A stretch of DNA of 64,000 bases from JAHITU01 sp043800905 (GCA_043800905.1 JAZDMO010000007.1:18275-82274); one strand, 5' to 3'. Counted from the first letter of the stretch, positions 13,310 to 22,472 are shown. Numbers and translations: made by a program. Notes: generated from the letters alone by a model not told the origin.

Positions 13310-14468
13310 GAAAAAAACTTTTGGTTTTATTGGCATTGGTGCTCTTTTTATGGGAGTGCTTTTATTGTTTTTCTTAACAGATTTATTTGATTTAACTATT
13401 AATTTTAAAAATTCTCGAATTATTGTTGAAAGTAAAACTGAAGAGGTAAAAGAAGCTTCTCATGTTGAATTACCAAATTCAGTTAGGGGTTTATATATGA
13501 CTAGTTGGGTAGCTGGAACTAAAAGTATTCGAACTCCTTTGGTGCAATTAATTGAAGACACAGAAATTAACGCTATTGTAATTGATATTAAAGACTATAC
13601 AGGTAAGATCGCTTTTGAGGTGGAAGATGAATATTTGAAAAAATTTGATGCGGTGGAAAATCGTATTCCTGATATTAAAGAATTTTTGGAATATTTGCAT
13701 AGCAAAGGTATTTATGTGATTGGGAGAATTTCTGTTTTTCAAGACCCCAACCTTGTAGCCTTAAGACCAGATTTAGCTGTTAAACAGTCAAAAAATGGAC
13801 CGGTATGGAAAGATCGAAAAGGGATTTCTTGGCTAGATGCTGGTTCTCAGGATGTTTGGGATTATGTAATTGCCATAGCGCATGAATCCTATAAGTTTGG
13901 TTTTGATGAATTAAATTTTGATTATATTCGTTTTCCTTCAGATGGCGATATGAATAATATTTATTATCCTATCAGTGAAGAACGGGTAGAGGCTGATCCT
14001 GAAAAAGGAAAAGCTAAAGTAATGCAAGAGTTCTTTGTTTATTTAGATAATAAAATGAGTGACATTGATGCAGTAATTTCAGCAGATTTATTTGGAATGG
14101 TAACAACCAATTCAGATGATTTAAATATCGGTCAGGTTTTGGAATATGCTTTGCCATTTTTTGATTTCATTTGTCCCATGGTTTACCCTTCACATTATCC
14201 AACTGGTTTTATTGGTTTGAAGAATCCAGCTGAACATCCCTATGAAGTAGTTAAATATTCTATGGAGAGAGCAGTGGGGAAAGCTTTGAATGCTAGTTCA
14301 ACTCCAAGTAAATTAAGACCATGGTTACAAGATTTTGATTTAGGCGCCGATTATACAGCCTCTATGGTACGAGCCCAAATTCAAGCGACTTATGATGTTG
14401 GATTAAATTCTTGGTTATTGTGGTCGGCGTCGAACAAATATACTAAAGAAGCTCTCTACGATAAATAA
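13263..14468 (+). CDS. Putative glycoside hydrolase, DUF4015 type
   Basis: The 401-aa protein has an N-terminal signal anchor (FGFIGIGALFMGVLLLFFLTDLF) and a TIM-barrel-like domain with the DUF4015 hallmarks: VRGLYMTSWVAGT near the start, INAIVIDIKDYTGKIAF, GIYVIGRISVFQDP, GFDELNFDYIRFPSDG and DFICPMVYPSHYP. The family is related to glycoside hydrolases and is common in CPR genomes. A substrate in the envelope is plausible but unproven. In-frame ATGs at 13263, 13269 and 13278 cannot be told apart. A terminator follows the stop. Confidence 0.85.
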   Translation: MFMLKMIVLQKLKQNKKKTFGFIGIGALFMGVLLLFFLTDLFDLTINFKNSRIIVESKTEEVKEASHVELPNSVRGLYMTSWVAGTKSIRTPLVQLIEDTEINAIVIDIKDYTGKIAFEVEDEYLKKFDAVENRIPDIKEFLEYLHSKGIYVIGRISVFQDPNLVALRPDLAVKQSKNGPVWKDRKGISWLDAGSQDVWDYVIAIAHESYKFGFDELNFDYIRFPSDGDMNNIYYPISEERVEADPEKGKAKVMQEFFVYLDNKMSDIDAVISADLFGMVTTNSDDLNIGQVLEYALPFFDFICPMVYPSHYPTGFIGLKNPAEHPYEVVKYSMERAVGKALNASSTPSKLRPWLQDFDLGADYTASMVRAQIQATYDVGLNSWLLWSASNKYTKEALYDK

Positions 14469-14480
14469 AAATTAAAATAA

Positions 14481-14515
14481 AAGGCTCGGCGCTAAAGCGC
14501 TGAGCCTTTTATTTT
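14481..14515 (+). terminator. Rho-independent terminator
   Basis: Stem AAGGCTCGGCGC / GCGCTGAGCCTT (one G-T pair), TAAA loop, T-rich tail. Confidence 0.85.
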
Positions 14516-14550
14516 AGTATATAGTATTCGGTATTTTGTATTTTGTATAA
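14511..14550 (-). repeat. Reverse copy of the ATACTATATACTA dispersed repeat
   Basis: On the minus strand it reads TATACAAAATACAAAATACC followed by GAATACTATATACTA, matching the repeats upstream of rsmI and of the glycosyltransferase at 21257. No gene follows it in that orientation, so this copy is not serving an obvious promoter. Confidence 0.6.
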
Positions 14551-14555
14551 ATAAG

Positions 14556-14655
14556 TGACGGTCGCCGAAGGCGACCGTCATTGCGAAATATTTTTAGAGA
14601 ATTTTTTTGAAAAAATTTTTCAAAAAAATTCTCTAAAAATATTGTGGCAATCCAG
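14556..14655. repeat. Palindromic repeat with AT-rich core
   Basis: TGACGGTCGCC-GAA-GGCGACCGTCA hairpin, then CGTCATTGCGA, a palindrome of over 50 bp around AATTTTTTTGAAAAAATT, then GTGGCAATCCAG. Two more hairpins follow: 14672-14701 (TTAAACGGCTCAAC / GTTGAGCCGTTTAA) and 14752-14780. No gene is seen in 14469-14801. Confidence 0.85.
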
Positions 14656-14751
14656 AAAAAACTCTTAAATTTTAAACGGCTCAACCTGTTGAGCCGTTTA
14701 ACAAGGCTATATTGCTTGTTATTTTATGAAAGAAAGTTATTTTTAAAAATT

Positions 14752-14792
14752 CACACTAATGTTGGTTTAACATTGGTGTGTTGTGTTATAAT
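14752..14792 (+). promoter_or_regulatory. Hairpin and -10 box upstream of TraG-like ATPase
   Basis: CACACTAATGTT pairs with AACATTGGTGTG (14752-14780) directly ahead of TATAAT (14787-14792), so the hairpin covers the -35 area. The GTG at 14802 is 9 bp after the -10 box. Confidence 0.5.
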
Positions 14793-14801
14793 TACAAGAA
14801 C

Positions 14802-16586
14802 GTGGAAGAAGAAAAAAACCCAATTACATATTTTGCTGAAGTTGATCGACGAAATAGGAAAACCCCTTTCGGAATTAAAGCTTCCGATAGAACTCGTCAT
14901 GTCTATGTCATCGGAAAAACCGGAATGGGAAAATCTACTATGTTGGAAAACATGGCTGTGCAAGATATTCAACAAGGAAATGGCCTATGTTTTATTGACC
15001 CGCACGGTAGTTCAGTAAAAAAATTTTTAGATTATGTGCCTGAAAATAGAATTGATGATGTAATCTATTTTGCCCCTTTTGATGTGGATCACCCCATTGC
15101 TTTTAATGTAATGGAAGACGTGGGAGCAGACAAAAGACACTTAGTAGCTCAGGGTTTGCTTTCGGCTTTCAAGAAAATCTGGGGTGAAGAAACTTTTTCA
15201 GACAGAATGGAACACATTACTAATAATACTTTATTGGCTCTTTTGGAATATCCAGGATCTACCATGTTGGGAATGACTAAAATATTTACCGATGCTAAAT
15301 ATCGAAAGAAGGTGGTGGATAATGTAACTGACCCTTCGGTAAAAGCTTTTTGGACAGAGGAGTTTGCTGGTTGGGATGATCGTTACCGAAAAGATGCCTA
15401 TGCCGCTATTTTGAACAAGGTGGGGCAATTTACTTCTAATCCTTTGATTCGAAATATTATTGGACAAGAAAAATCTTCTTTTGATTTTAGGGATATTTTA
15501 GATTCAAAAAAAATTTTGTTGGTGAATCTTTCTATTGGGCAAATTGGTGAAGCTAACGCAGATTTGTTGGGTTCTATGTTGACTACCAAAATTTATTTAG
15601 CCGCCATGAGCCGTGCCGATGTGCGTTCAGCTGAATTACATAATTTACCGAATTTTTATTTATATATTGATGAATTTCAAAATTTAGCCAATGATTCTTT
15701 TGCTGATATTCTTTCACAGGCGAGAAAGTATAAATTAAATTTAACTTTAGCTCACCAGTATATTGAACAGATGCCAGAGAAGGTCGCTGCTGCTGTCTTT
15801 GGAAACGTGGGGACCATGATTACTTTTAGAGTTGGTGCTACTGATGCAGAAGTTTTAGAAAAAGAATTTGCGCCTGAATTTACTGCTGAAGATTTAGTTA
15901 ATCTTGGTTTTGCTCAAATATATCTAAAATTAATGATAGATGGAATTGGTTCTAATCCTTTTTCAGCAAAAACTTTACCACCAATTCAAGTTCCAAATTT
16001 GTCTTTTAAAAATGAAATTCTGGAAGCTTCTCGAAAAAGTTTTACTGTACCAAGAGAAGAAATCGAAAAGAAAATTATGGAATGGCATGCTTCTGGTGAT
16101 CCTGCTGGGAAAAAACAAAATCAACCAGTTGTGCCTGTTCCGGTTCAAGAAAGAAAAGAAATTCCTAATAAAAATTTTAAACCAAGAGATTTTTCTTCAA
16201 AAAACAATATTAATCAAGCAAATTCAGCTCCGGTTCGCACTCCAGAAAAACGTCTAAGTTTAAATGAATTAGGAAATCAGTCCAAAAACATTCGTCAATC
16301 AAAATTTGTTAAGCCTAAAATAATTATGCCAGATACTAAGGATTTGAGAACGGCATTGTCTGAAGCCTTACAAAATGTACAAAATAATTCTTTGAAAAAA
16401 GAGAATGAAATGAAAGTTGAAGTAAAGGCGCAGGAAGATACTACTCCAAAAACAATTATTAACCCTCCTACAGAAGTAAAAAAGGAAATCAAAGAAAGAG
16501 ATGAAAGAAAATTGGTGGTACAAGAAATTCCTAAAGATCGGTTGGAAAAACTTTTGTATGTAAAAAGTCCCGATGAGGAAAAATAG
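14802..16586 (+). CDS. VirD4/TraG-like DNA-transfer ATPase
   Basis: The protein of about 594 aa has an AAA-type NTPase core: Walker A GKTGMGKST near residue 40, then NGLCFIDPHGSSVKKFL and the Walker B-like FYLYIDEFQNLANDS, followed by the TraD/TraG-TraM recognition region (ILSQARKYKLNLTLAHQYIEQM). The C-terminal third is a low-complexity Lys/Pro/Gln-rich tail. Relatives pump DNA at conjugation or uptake pores. GTG 14802 is preferred over ATG 14778 because the -10 box lies at 14787-14792. No relaxase or other secretion genes are adjacent, so the partner system is unclear. Confidence 0.85.
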   Translation: MEEEKNPITYFAEVDRRNRKTPFGIKASDRTRHVYVIGKTGMGKSTMLENMAVQDIQQGNGLCFIDPHGSSVKKFLDYVPENRIDDVIYFAPFDVDHPIAFNVMEDVGADKRHLVAQGLLSAFKKIWGEETFSDRMEHITNNTLLALLEYPGSTMLGMTKIFTDAKYRKKVVDNVTDPSVKAFWTEEFAGWDDRYRKDAYAAILNKVGQFTSNPLIRNIIGQEKSSFDFRDILDSKKILLVNLSIGQIGEANADLLGSMLTTKIYLAAMSRADVRSAELHNLPNFYLYIDEFQNLANDSFADILSQARKYKLNLTLAHQYIEQMPEKVAAAVFGNVGTMITFRVGATDAEVLEKEFAPEFTAEDLVNLGFAQIYLKLMIDGIGSNPFSAKTLPPIQVPNLSFKNEILEASRKSFTVPREEIEKKIMEWHASGDPAGKKQNQPVVPVPVQERKEIPNKNFKPRDFSSKNNINQANSAPVRTPEKRLSLNELGNQSKNIRQSKFVKPKIIMPDTKDLRTALSEALQNVQNNSLKKENEMKVEVKAQEDTTPKTIINPPTEVKKEIKERDERKLVVQEIPKDRLEKLLYVKSPDEEK

Positions 16587-18027
16587 TTTACAAAAAAACA
16601 CAGAGAAGTTTATTTTTATGATCGCTCTGTGTTTTTTATTGCCTATTATTTCTATGGCTCAAGTTGAAATCGTGGAAATTATGTATGACTTACCTGAAGG
16701 AAGTGATAGTGGAAGGGAGTGGATAAGAATTTATAATAATGATTCAGAAAGTGTTAATTTGGATGGTTGGAGACTTTTTGAAGCAGAGACTAATCATAAA
16801 ATAGTTTCCAGTATTGAAGGCGATTCTATGATTTTGGCAGGAAATACTTCAGCAATTATTGTAGATAATGTGGAAAAATTTAAAATAGATTGGCCTAATT
16901 TTAGTGGTTTAATTTTTGATAGTGCTTTTTCACTTTCCAATACCGGTGAACAATTAATTTTAAGAAATATGGATTTAGAAGATGTAGATTCTGTTTCCTA
17001 CCAAAAAGAGGATGGAGCCAATGGTGATGGAAATACTTTGCAAAAAATTAATGGATTTTGGTCCTCTGCTTTGCCCACCTTAGGAACACCTAGCCCCTCC
17101 GACTCAGAAGAACAAGACTTGGAGATAGTATCTCCAAGTGATGAAAGTTCGGGTGAGGAAGAGGTTTCTTTTTCAAATCAGTCTGGAGTTTCTTATTTTC
17201 AGCCAAAAATAAAAGCTCATATTTTAGTTTCTCCAAATTTACCAACAGCAGGAGCAGATTTTTTATTTGAAGGCGAGTCTGTTGGTTTGAATAATTTTCC
17301 TTTGGAAAATGAAAAATATATTTGGTCTTTCGGAGATGGGGCTAGAGTGGAAGGTCAGAAAGTTTTACATGCTTTTGTTTATCCAGGAGATTATTTAGTA
17401 ACTCTAGAAGTGGTTTCTGGAAAATATTCAGCTATAGATAGAATTAAAATGAAGGTGGTTGCTCCTGAAATTTTTATTTCGAATGTTTCTAGAGAAATGA
17501 ATAATTCGTTTATAGAATTAAATAATCCTTCAAAAAATAATATTGATTTATCGTGGTGGCGTTTTCGGATAGATAATCAATTTTTTACTTTACCTAAAAA
17601 TACAATACTTTTAGCCAATACTAAAATTGCTTTTTCATCCAAGGTTACTAACCTGTATCCACAAATAGGACAGATGGTCTATTTGCTTTATCCTAACGGA
17701 GAAATTTTTTATAATTATTTAGAAAATAAAATTGCTGAAGTTCTTCCTCAATCAAGTGTCGCTGTTAAAGTTTCTGAACCAATTCAAAAAGAAAACATTA
17801 TTCCAGAAATAAAAAACACTCAAACCCAAACAGCTTCGGTGGCGGGGAGCCTTTCTTTTTTGGGAACTTCAACCGAGCAAAAAATAGATGAAGAAAAATT
17901 AGATTTTTCTTCTGAAGAGCCTACAGAAAAATCAAAACTATTAAATAAATGGAGATTGCTTACTATTGCCATCGCTACCATGGCCGTGGGTGGAACAATT
18001 TTTGTTTCGGCTATCGATTCAAAATAG
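16573..18027 (+). CDS. Secreted lamin-tail/PKD surface protein
   Basis: This 484-aa envelope protein starts 14 bp inside the previous gene. It has a Sec signal (FIFMIALCFLLPIISMAQ). A lamin-tail domain follows (VEIVEIMYDLPEGSDSGREW...IYNNDSESVNLDGWRLFE), then an acidic linker, a PKD domain (YIWSFGDGARVEGQKVLHAF...YPGDYLVTLEV) and a second lamin-tail-like unit (EIFISNVSREMNNSFIELNNPS). A C-terminal helix (LLTIAIATMAVGGTIFVSAI) anchors it. This architecture is common on Parcubacterial cell surfaces; adhesion or envelope structure is likely. No enzymatic motif is seen. Confidence 0.85.
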   Translation: MRKNSLQKNTEKFIFMIALCFLLPIISMAQVEIVEIMYDLPEGSDSGREWIRIYNNDSESVNLDGWRLFEAETNHKIVSSIEGDSMILAGNTSAIIVDNVEKFKIDWPNFSGLIFDSAFSLSNTGEQLILRNMDLEDVDSVSYQKEDGANGDGNTLQKINGFWSSALPTLGTPSPSDSEEQDLEIVSPSDESSGEEEVSFSNQSGVSYFQPKIKAHILVSPNLPTAGADFLFEGESVGLNNFPLENEKYIWSFGDGARVEGQKVLHAFVYPGDYLVTLEVVSGKYSAIDRIKMKVVAPEIFISNVSREMNNSFIELNNPSKNNIDLSWWRFRIDNQFFTLPKNTILLANTKIAFSSKVTNLYPQIGQMVYLLYPNGEIFYNYLENKIAEVLPQSSVAVKVSEPIQKENIIPEIKNTQTQTASVAGSLSFLGTSTEQKIDEEKLDFSSEEPTEKSKLLNKWRLLTIAIATMAVGGTIFVSAIDSK

Positions 18028-18063
18028 CTTAAAAAACAAGATTTTTTATAGTATTATAGGGGA

Positions 18064-18933
18064 ATGAAAAAGAAAATAGTTTTAGTGACCGGCGGTGCTG
18101 GTTTTATAGGTTCTCATCTAATTGAAGAGTTAGTTAAAGATGAAAATAACCGAGTTATCTCTCTTGATAATTATTTTACTGGTAAAAAAGAAAATCATAT
18201 TGTTGGGGCTGAATATATCGAAGGGCATACTAAAGATATTGAATTCCTTGTGACTGAAATTCCCGACATTGTTTATCATTTAGGTGAATATTCTCGGGTG
18301 TTAACCTCTTTTGAAGATATTGCTTTGGTTTGGGAAATGAATAAATTGGGAACTTTTAAAGTTTTAGAATTTTGTCGTAAGAATAAAATTCGTTTGATTT
18401 ACGCGGGATCAAGTACTAAATTCGGAGAATTCAGTGATAATAATGGAAATGGTAAAGATCAAAGTCCCTATGCTTGTTTTAAGGCATCGAATACTGATTT
18501 GGTAAATAATTATGGAAATTGGTTTGGTTTGGATTATGCGATTACTTATTTTTATAATGTTTCTGGTGGGCGAGAAATGCGTACTGGAAAATATGCAACT
18601 TTGATTGGAATTTTTACTGATAAAAAATTAAAAGGCGAAAAACTTTCAGTGGTGGCTCCAGGGACACAAAAAAGAGCTTTTACTCATGTGGAAGATACTG
18701 TTCGTGGACTTATCTTAGTCGGAGAGAAAGGTCAGGGTGATGGTCACTGTATTAGTTCTGAAAAAGAATATTCTATTTTAGAAATTGCTCAAATGTTTGG
18801 AGGAGAAATAGAAATGTTGCCAGAAAAAAGAGGTGATAGAAATTTTTCAAAAATGGATTTAACTAAAATGAAAGAGTTAGGCTGGGTTGCTGAAAAAGAT
18901 ATAAAAGATTATATTCAAAATATAATTAAATAA
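18064..18933 (+). CDS. NAD-dependent epimerase/dehydratase
   Basis: The 289-aa extended short-chain dehydrogenase has the Rossmann motif TGGAGFIGSHL (residues 9-19), a YxxxK active site at Tyr136-Lys140 (SPYACFKAS) and a preceding SS pair (YAGSSTKFGE). The family makes nucleotide sugars such as UDP-galactose or deoxyhexoses; the exact substrate cannot be read. It opens the polysaccharide locus, 6 bp before a glycosyltransferase, and supplies donors for it. A TATTAT box lies 6 bp before the ATG. Confidence 0.88.
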   Translation: MKKKIVLVTGGAGFIGSHLIEELVKDENNRVISLDNYFTGKKENHIVGAEYIEGHTKDIEFLVTEIPDIVYHLGEYSRVLTSFEDIALVWEMNKLGTFKVLEFCRKNKIRLIYAGSSTKFGEFSDNNGNGKDQSPYACFKASNTDLVNNYGNWFGLDYAITYFYNVSGGREMRTGKYATLIGIFTDKKLKGEKLSVVAPGTQKRAFTHVEDTVRGLILVGEKGQGDGHCISSEKEYSILEIAQMFGGEIEMLPEKRGDRNFSKMDLTKMKELGWVAEKDIKDYIQNIIK

Positions 18934-18938
18934 CATAT

Positions 18939-20105
18939 ATGCGAAAAAAGATTTTAATATTTTCAACAGCCTACGAGCCCTTTATGTCTGGGGCAGAAGT
19001 GGCTGTTAAAGAAATCACTGATCGTTTAGGCGAAAGCTGTGAATTTTTCATGATTACAGCACGGATGGATAAAAATTTGTCTAAGAAAGAAAAAATAGGA
19101 AATATAAATGTTTTTCGTGTGGGTTTTGGTTTTAAAAATCTGGATAAATTTCTCCTGCCTTTTTGCGGATTGTGGGTGGCTTTAAAAAATTATAAGAAAG
19201 AGAATTATCAAATTGTTTGGTCTATTATGGCAAGTCAGGCGAGTATCGGAGCTTCTTTTTTTAAGATTTTAAAACCACAGGTTAAATTATTGTTAACTTT
19301 GCAAGAAGGAGATGAAGAGGAATATTTAAAAAGATATGTTGGGGGGAGTGATTTTTTGTATCGATTTTTAATTCAACCATGGCATCTTTTGGTTTTTCAT
19401 AAGGCGGATTTGATTCAGACTATTAGTTTTGATTTAAAAAATAGAGCTTTGAAAAATGAGGTTGTTTGTCCTATTGAGGTTATTCCTAACGGAGTAGATA
19501 TTGAAAATTTTAGTCAAAAATATTCGGTGACGGAATTAGATTCTTTAGCGAAAAGTTTAGGTAAAGAAGAAGACGACATTTTTTTAGTACACACGGGGCG
19601 TTTTAATTATAAAAATGGTTTAGAAGATTTGATCAAGTCTTTAATTTATTTACCCCTTAATATTAAATTACTTTTATTGGGTGGGGGGATTGATGAAGAA
19701 AAATTAAAGGAGGTTGTGATGGAACGAAGTTTGGAAAAAAGAGTTAAGTTTTTGGGTTTTATTAATCATCAAGAATTACCAAAGTATTTGAGAATATCAG
19801 ATATCTTTGTTCGTCCTTCTTTATCGGAAGGTTTGGGAAATTCTTTTTTGGAAGCCATGGTGGTTAAATTAGCAGTGATTGCTACCCCAGTGGGAGGTAT
19901 TCCTGATTTTTTAAAAGACGAAGAAACCGGTTTATTTTGTATCGTACATAATCCGGAATCCATAGCCGAAAGAGTGAAGAAAATTTTGGCTGATAAAAAA
20001 TTGAAAGATTATATAGTTGAAAAAGCTTATAAAATGGTTATTAAAAAATATGATTGGAATTTGATTGCTGTTGATATGGGAAAAATATTTGATTCTTTGG
20101 TATGA
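18939..20105 (+). CDS. Glycosyltransferase family 4
   Basis: The 388-aa GT-B enzyme has an N-terminal acceptor domain with a glycine-rich loop region (FSTAYEPFMSGAEVAVKEI) and a C-terminal donor domain (VIPNGVDIENF, LVHTGRFNYKNGLEDLIKSL, FLGFINHQELPKYL). The EX7E-type motif is RPSLSEGLGNSFLEAM. It adds a sugar from an NDP donor at the cytoplasmic membrane face. Its stop overlaps the next ATG by 4 bp, so translation is coupled. Confidence 0.93.
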   Translation: MRKKILIFSTAYEPFMSGAEVAVKEITDRLGESCEFFMITARMDKNLSKKEKIGNINVFRVGFGFKNLDKFLLPFCGLWVALKNYKKENYQIVWSIMASQASIGASFFKILKPQVKLLLTLQEGDEEEYLKRYVGGSDFLYRFLIQPWHLLVFHKADLIQTISFDLKNRALKNEVVCPIEVIPNGVDIENFSQKYSVTELDSLAKSLGKEEDDIFLVHTGRFNYKNGLEDLIKSLIYLPLNIKLLLLGGGIDEEKLKEVVMERSLEKRVKFLGFINHQELPKYLRISDIFVRPSLSEGLGNSFLEAMVVKLAVIATPVGGIPDFLKDEETGLFCIVHNPESIAERVKKILADKKLKDYIVEKAYKMVIKKYDWNLIAVDMGKIFDSLV

Positions 20106-21211
20106 AAAATATTTTAATTACAACTGGGGTTTATCCTCCAGAAATAGGTGGTCCTGCGACTTATTCTAAGTTACTTTTTGATGAATTGCCTAAACGAGGC
20201 TATGAAGTAGAAGTTTTGCCTTTTAATGAAGTCCGCCATTTACCAAAAGGGATTCGTCATATTGTCTATTTTTTTAAAATTTTAAAAAAGGCTAAGGGTG
20301 TTGATATTATTTATGCCCAAGATCCAGTTAGTGTTGGTTTCCCTTCAATGTTGATGGCTAGAATTTTAAACAAAAGATTTTTTGTGAGAATTGCTGGTGA
20401 TTATGCTTGGGAACAGGGAGTTCAGAGATTTGGGATTACGGAAGATTTAGATTCTTTTGCTGAAAAAGAAAAAGGTTATAATTTTTTTGTAAAAATATTT
20501 AAAACAATTCAAACTTGGGTGGCTGGAGATGCTGAAAATGTCATTGTCCCTAGTTATTATTTTAAAGGAATTATTGAAAAATGGGGAATAGATTCTGAAA
20601 AAATAAAGGTAATTTACAACGGAATTAGATTAAACGAGTCAAACCTGCCTGCCGGCAGGCAGGAGTCGAAAGTCCATAATGTCGAAGGGAAGGTTTTGTT
20701 GTCAGTGGGGAGATTGGTTCCATGGAAAGGTTTTAAAGTTTTAATTGAATGTATACCAGAGCTTTTGAAAGAAATTCCGAATTTAAAATTAAAAATTGTG
20801 GGAAGTGGTCCGCAAAAAGAAGAATTAGAAAATTTAATTAATGAATTGGATTTAAACGAAAGTGTGGTTTTGGCAGGGCAATTATCTAGAGAGGAATTGT
20901 TGGAAGAAAAGAAAAGGGCTGATATTTTTGTTTTTAATACTAATTGGGAATCTTTTTCTTTTGATACTGTGGAAGCCATGTCTTTGGGTTTGCCTGTGAT
21001 TGCAACAGAAGTGGGGCCTTTGCCTGAATTGATAGAAAATGGAAAAGAAGGAATTTTAGTTGAACCGAATAATAAAGACCAGATTATAGAATCGATTCTG
21101 TTTGTTCTAAAAAATAATAAATTTAGAGAAAAAATTATTAAAAATGCGAGATTAAAAGTTCAGCGATTTTCTATTGAAAATACTTTGGATGAATTAGAAA
21201 AAGTTCTTTAA
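20102..21211 (+). CDS. Glycosyltransferase family 4 with in-frame palindrome
   Basis: The 369-aa GT-B enzyme carries TTGVYPPEIGGPATYSKLL at the N-terminus, VIYNGIRLN, LLSVGRLVPWKGFKVLIE and the donor motif NTNWESFSFDTVEAMSLG. Between VIYNGI and the donor-domain strand a GC-rich 20-bp palindrome (20644-20663) encodes LPAGRQ at about residues 182-187, in frame and in a loop between the two Rossmann domains. The gene overlaps its neighbour by 4 bp. Apart from the insert it is a normal member of the family. Confidence 0.93.
   Translation: MKNILITTGVYPPEIGGPATYSKLLFDELPKRGYEVEVLPFNEVRHLPKGIRHIVYFFKILKKAKGVDIIYAQDPVSVGFPSMLMARILNKRFFVRIAGDYAWEQGVQRFGITEDLDSFAEKEKGYNFFVKIFKTIQTWVAGDAENVIVPSYYFKGIIEKWGIDSEKIKVIYNGIRLNESNLPAGRQESKVHNVEGKVLLSVGRLVPWKGFKVLIECIPELLKEIPNLKLKIVGSGPQKEELENLINELDLNESVVLAGQLSREELLEEKKRADIFVFNTNWESFSFDTVEAMSLGLPVIATEVGPLPELIENGKEGILVEPNNKDQIIESILFVLKNNKFREKIIKNARLKVQRFSIENTLDELEKVL
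20644..20663. repeat. 20-bp palindrome inside a glycosyltransferase gene
   Basis: CCTGCCTGCCGGCAGGCAGG is identical to the intergenic copies at 12963 and 41791. It encodes LPAGRQ in the reading frame used. Confidence 0.92.
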
Positions 21212-21221
21212 TTTTAAATAC

Positions 21222-21250
21222 TGGATACCAAATACTGAATACTATATACT
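21222..21250 (+). promoter_or_regulatory. Dispersed promoter-bearing repeat
   Basis: TGGATACCAAATACTGAATA followed by CTATATACT resembles the repeat ahead of rsmI. Its TATACT (21245-21250) lies 6 bp before ATG 21257, which suggests that 21257 and not 21251 is the start of the next gene. Confidence 0.65.
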
Positions 21251-21256
21251 ATGTAT

Positions 21257-22381
21257 ATGAGGCTTTTATTGCTTAGTACTGATAAAAAAATATTGGAGGA
21301 AAATAGTGCTGTTCGTCAAAGAATGCTTGATTACGCTGGTTTAGTGGACCATTTAGATATAACTGTTTTTAATTTGGCCGATAAAGATAAGGAGATTAAG
21401 GATAAAATTAAAATTGCCCAGAATGCTTTTGTTTATCCCACTAATTCAAAATTTAAGTTAAATTACTACAAAGACGCCATCAACATTGCCATTGAAGAAC
21501 TAGACGAAATTGACTTAGTGAGTGCTCAAGATCCTTATGAAACAGGTTTTATTGCTTATAAAATTTCAGAGAAGATAAATACAAAATTAGAATTACAAAT
21601 TCATACAGATATTTTTAATCCTAATTTTATTAGATTTTCTTGGGGAAATCGTTTCCGTTATTTTGTGGCAAAATTTTTATTGGATAAAGCGGATTCTATT
21701 CGGGTAGTTTCTAAAAGAATTAAATTGTCTTTACCAGAAAAATATCAAAGTAGAATAACTGTTTTACCAATTTTTATTGATCCTTTTTTTATTTCTAATC
21801 AAAAAGTTGGTTTTGACTTACATAAAAAATATCCACGTTTTAAATTTATTATTGTGATGATAAGTCGTTTATCTCGGGAAAAAAACATTGGTTTAGCTTT
21901 GTACGCTTTGAAAGATGTTTTAAAAATTCTTCCTAAAACTGGTTTAGTAATTGTAGGAGACGGTCCTGAAAGAAAAAATTTAAAGAGGATCGCTAGAAAA
22001 ACAGGAGTAGAAGAAAATGTTATTTTTAAATCTTGGGTAGAAAATCCTGTGCCTTATTACAAGAGTGCGAATTTATTTTTAAACACTTCTTTTTATGAAG
22101 GCTATGGAATGTCTTTAGTTGAAGCAACTTTATCAGGTTGCCCAGTGATGACCACTAAGGTTGGAATTGTGGGGGAAATTTTGAGTAGTAATAATGCTTT
22201 CTTGGTGGAAATGAATAATCGAAAAAATTTAGCGAAAAATATAATCAATGCACAACAACATCCTGAATTATTGGAAGCTTGTGCTAAAAAAGCTCAACAA
22301 GATTATATGAACAAATCTTTTCATTCAAGAAATGAATATTTAAGAGGTTTTAAAGAAATGTGGGAGAAAACTTCCCTATAA
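21257..22381 (+). CDS. Glycosyltransferase family 4
   Basis: The 374-aa GT-B enzyme (MRLLLLSTDKK start) has the acceptor region LDEIDLVSAQDPYETGFIAY and donor-domain motifs IVMISRLSREKNIGLALYAL, VIVGDGPERKNLKRIA and TSFYEGYGMSLVEATLSG. ATG 21257 is chosen from the -10 spacing; ATG 21251 sits directly against the -10 box. It is followed by a terminator, so it is a single-gene unit within the polysaccharide locus. Confidence 0.92.
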   Translation: MRLLLLSTDKKILEENSAVRQRMLDYAGLVDHLDITVFNLADKDKEIKDKIKIAQNAFVYPTNSKFKLNYYKDAINIAIEELDEIDLVSAQDPYETGFIAYKISEKINTKLELQIHTDIFNPNFIRFSWGNRFRYFVAKFLLDKADSIRVVSKRIKLSLPEKYQSRITVLPIFIDPFFISNQKVGFDLHKKYPRFKFIIVMISRLSREKNIGLALYALKDVLKILPKTGLVIVGDGPERKNLKRIARKTGVEENVIFKSWVENPVPYYKSANLFLNTSFYEGYGMSLVEATLSGCPVMTTKVGIVGEILSSNNAFLVEMNNRKNLAKNIINAQQHPELLEACAKKAQQDYMNKSFHSRNEYLRGFKEMWEKTSL

Positions 22382-22385
22382 AAAG

Positions 22386-22426
22386 AAAAGGCCCTACAAG
22401 GACGAAACCTTGTAGGGTGATCTTTT
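22386..22426 (+). terminator. Rho-independent terminator
   Basis: A 10-bp stem CCCTACAAGG / CCTTGTAGGG inside an outer AAAAG/CTTTT pairing. Confidence 0.8.
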
Positions 22427-22456
22427 CCGTTGGTGATTACTACTATAATATACTAC

Positions 22457-22462
22457 TATAAT
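22457..22462 (+). promoter_or_regulatory. -10 box, near-leaderless promoter
   Basis: TATAAT ends 10 bp before the ATG at 22473. A second TACTATAATA copy lies just upstream, 22441-22450. Confidence 0.6.
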
Positions 22463-22472
22463 ATACAAGTCA

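Noticed and set aside
14644..15018. Frame overlapping the TraG-like ATPase start
   Set aside because: It is out of frame with the ATPase and begins in a repeat.
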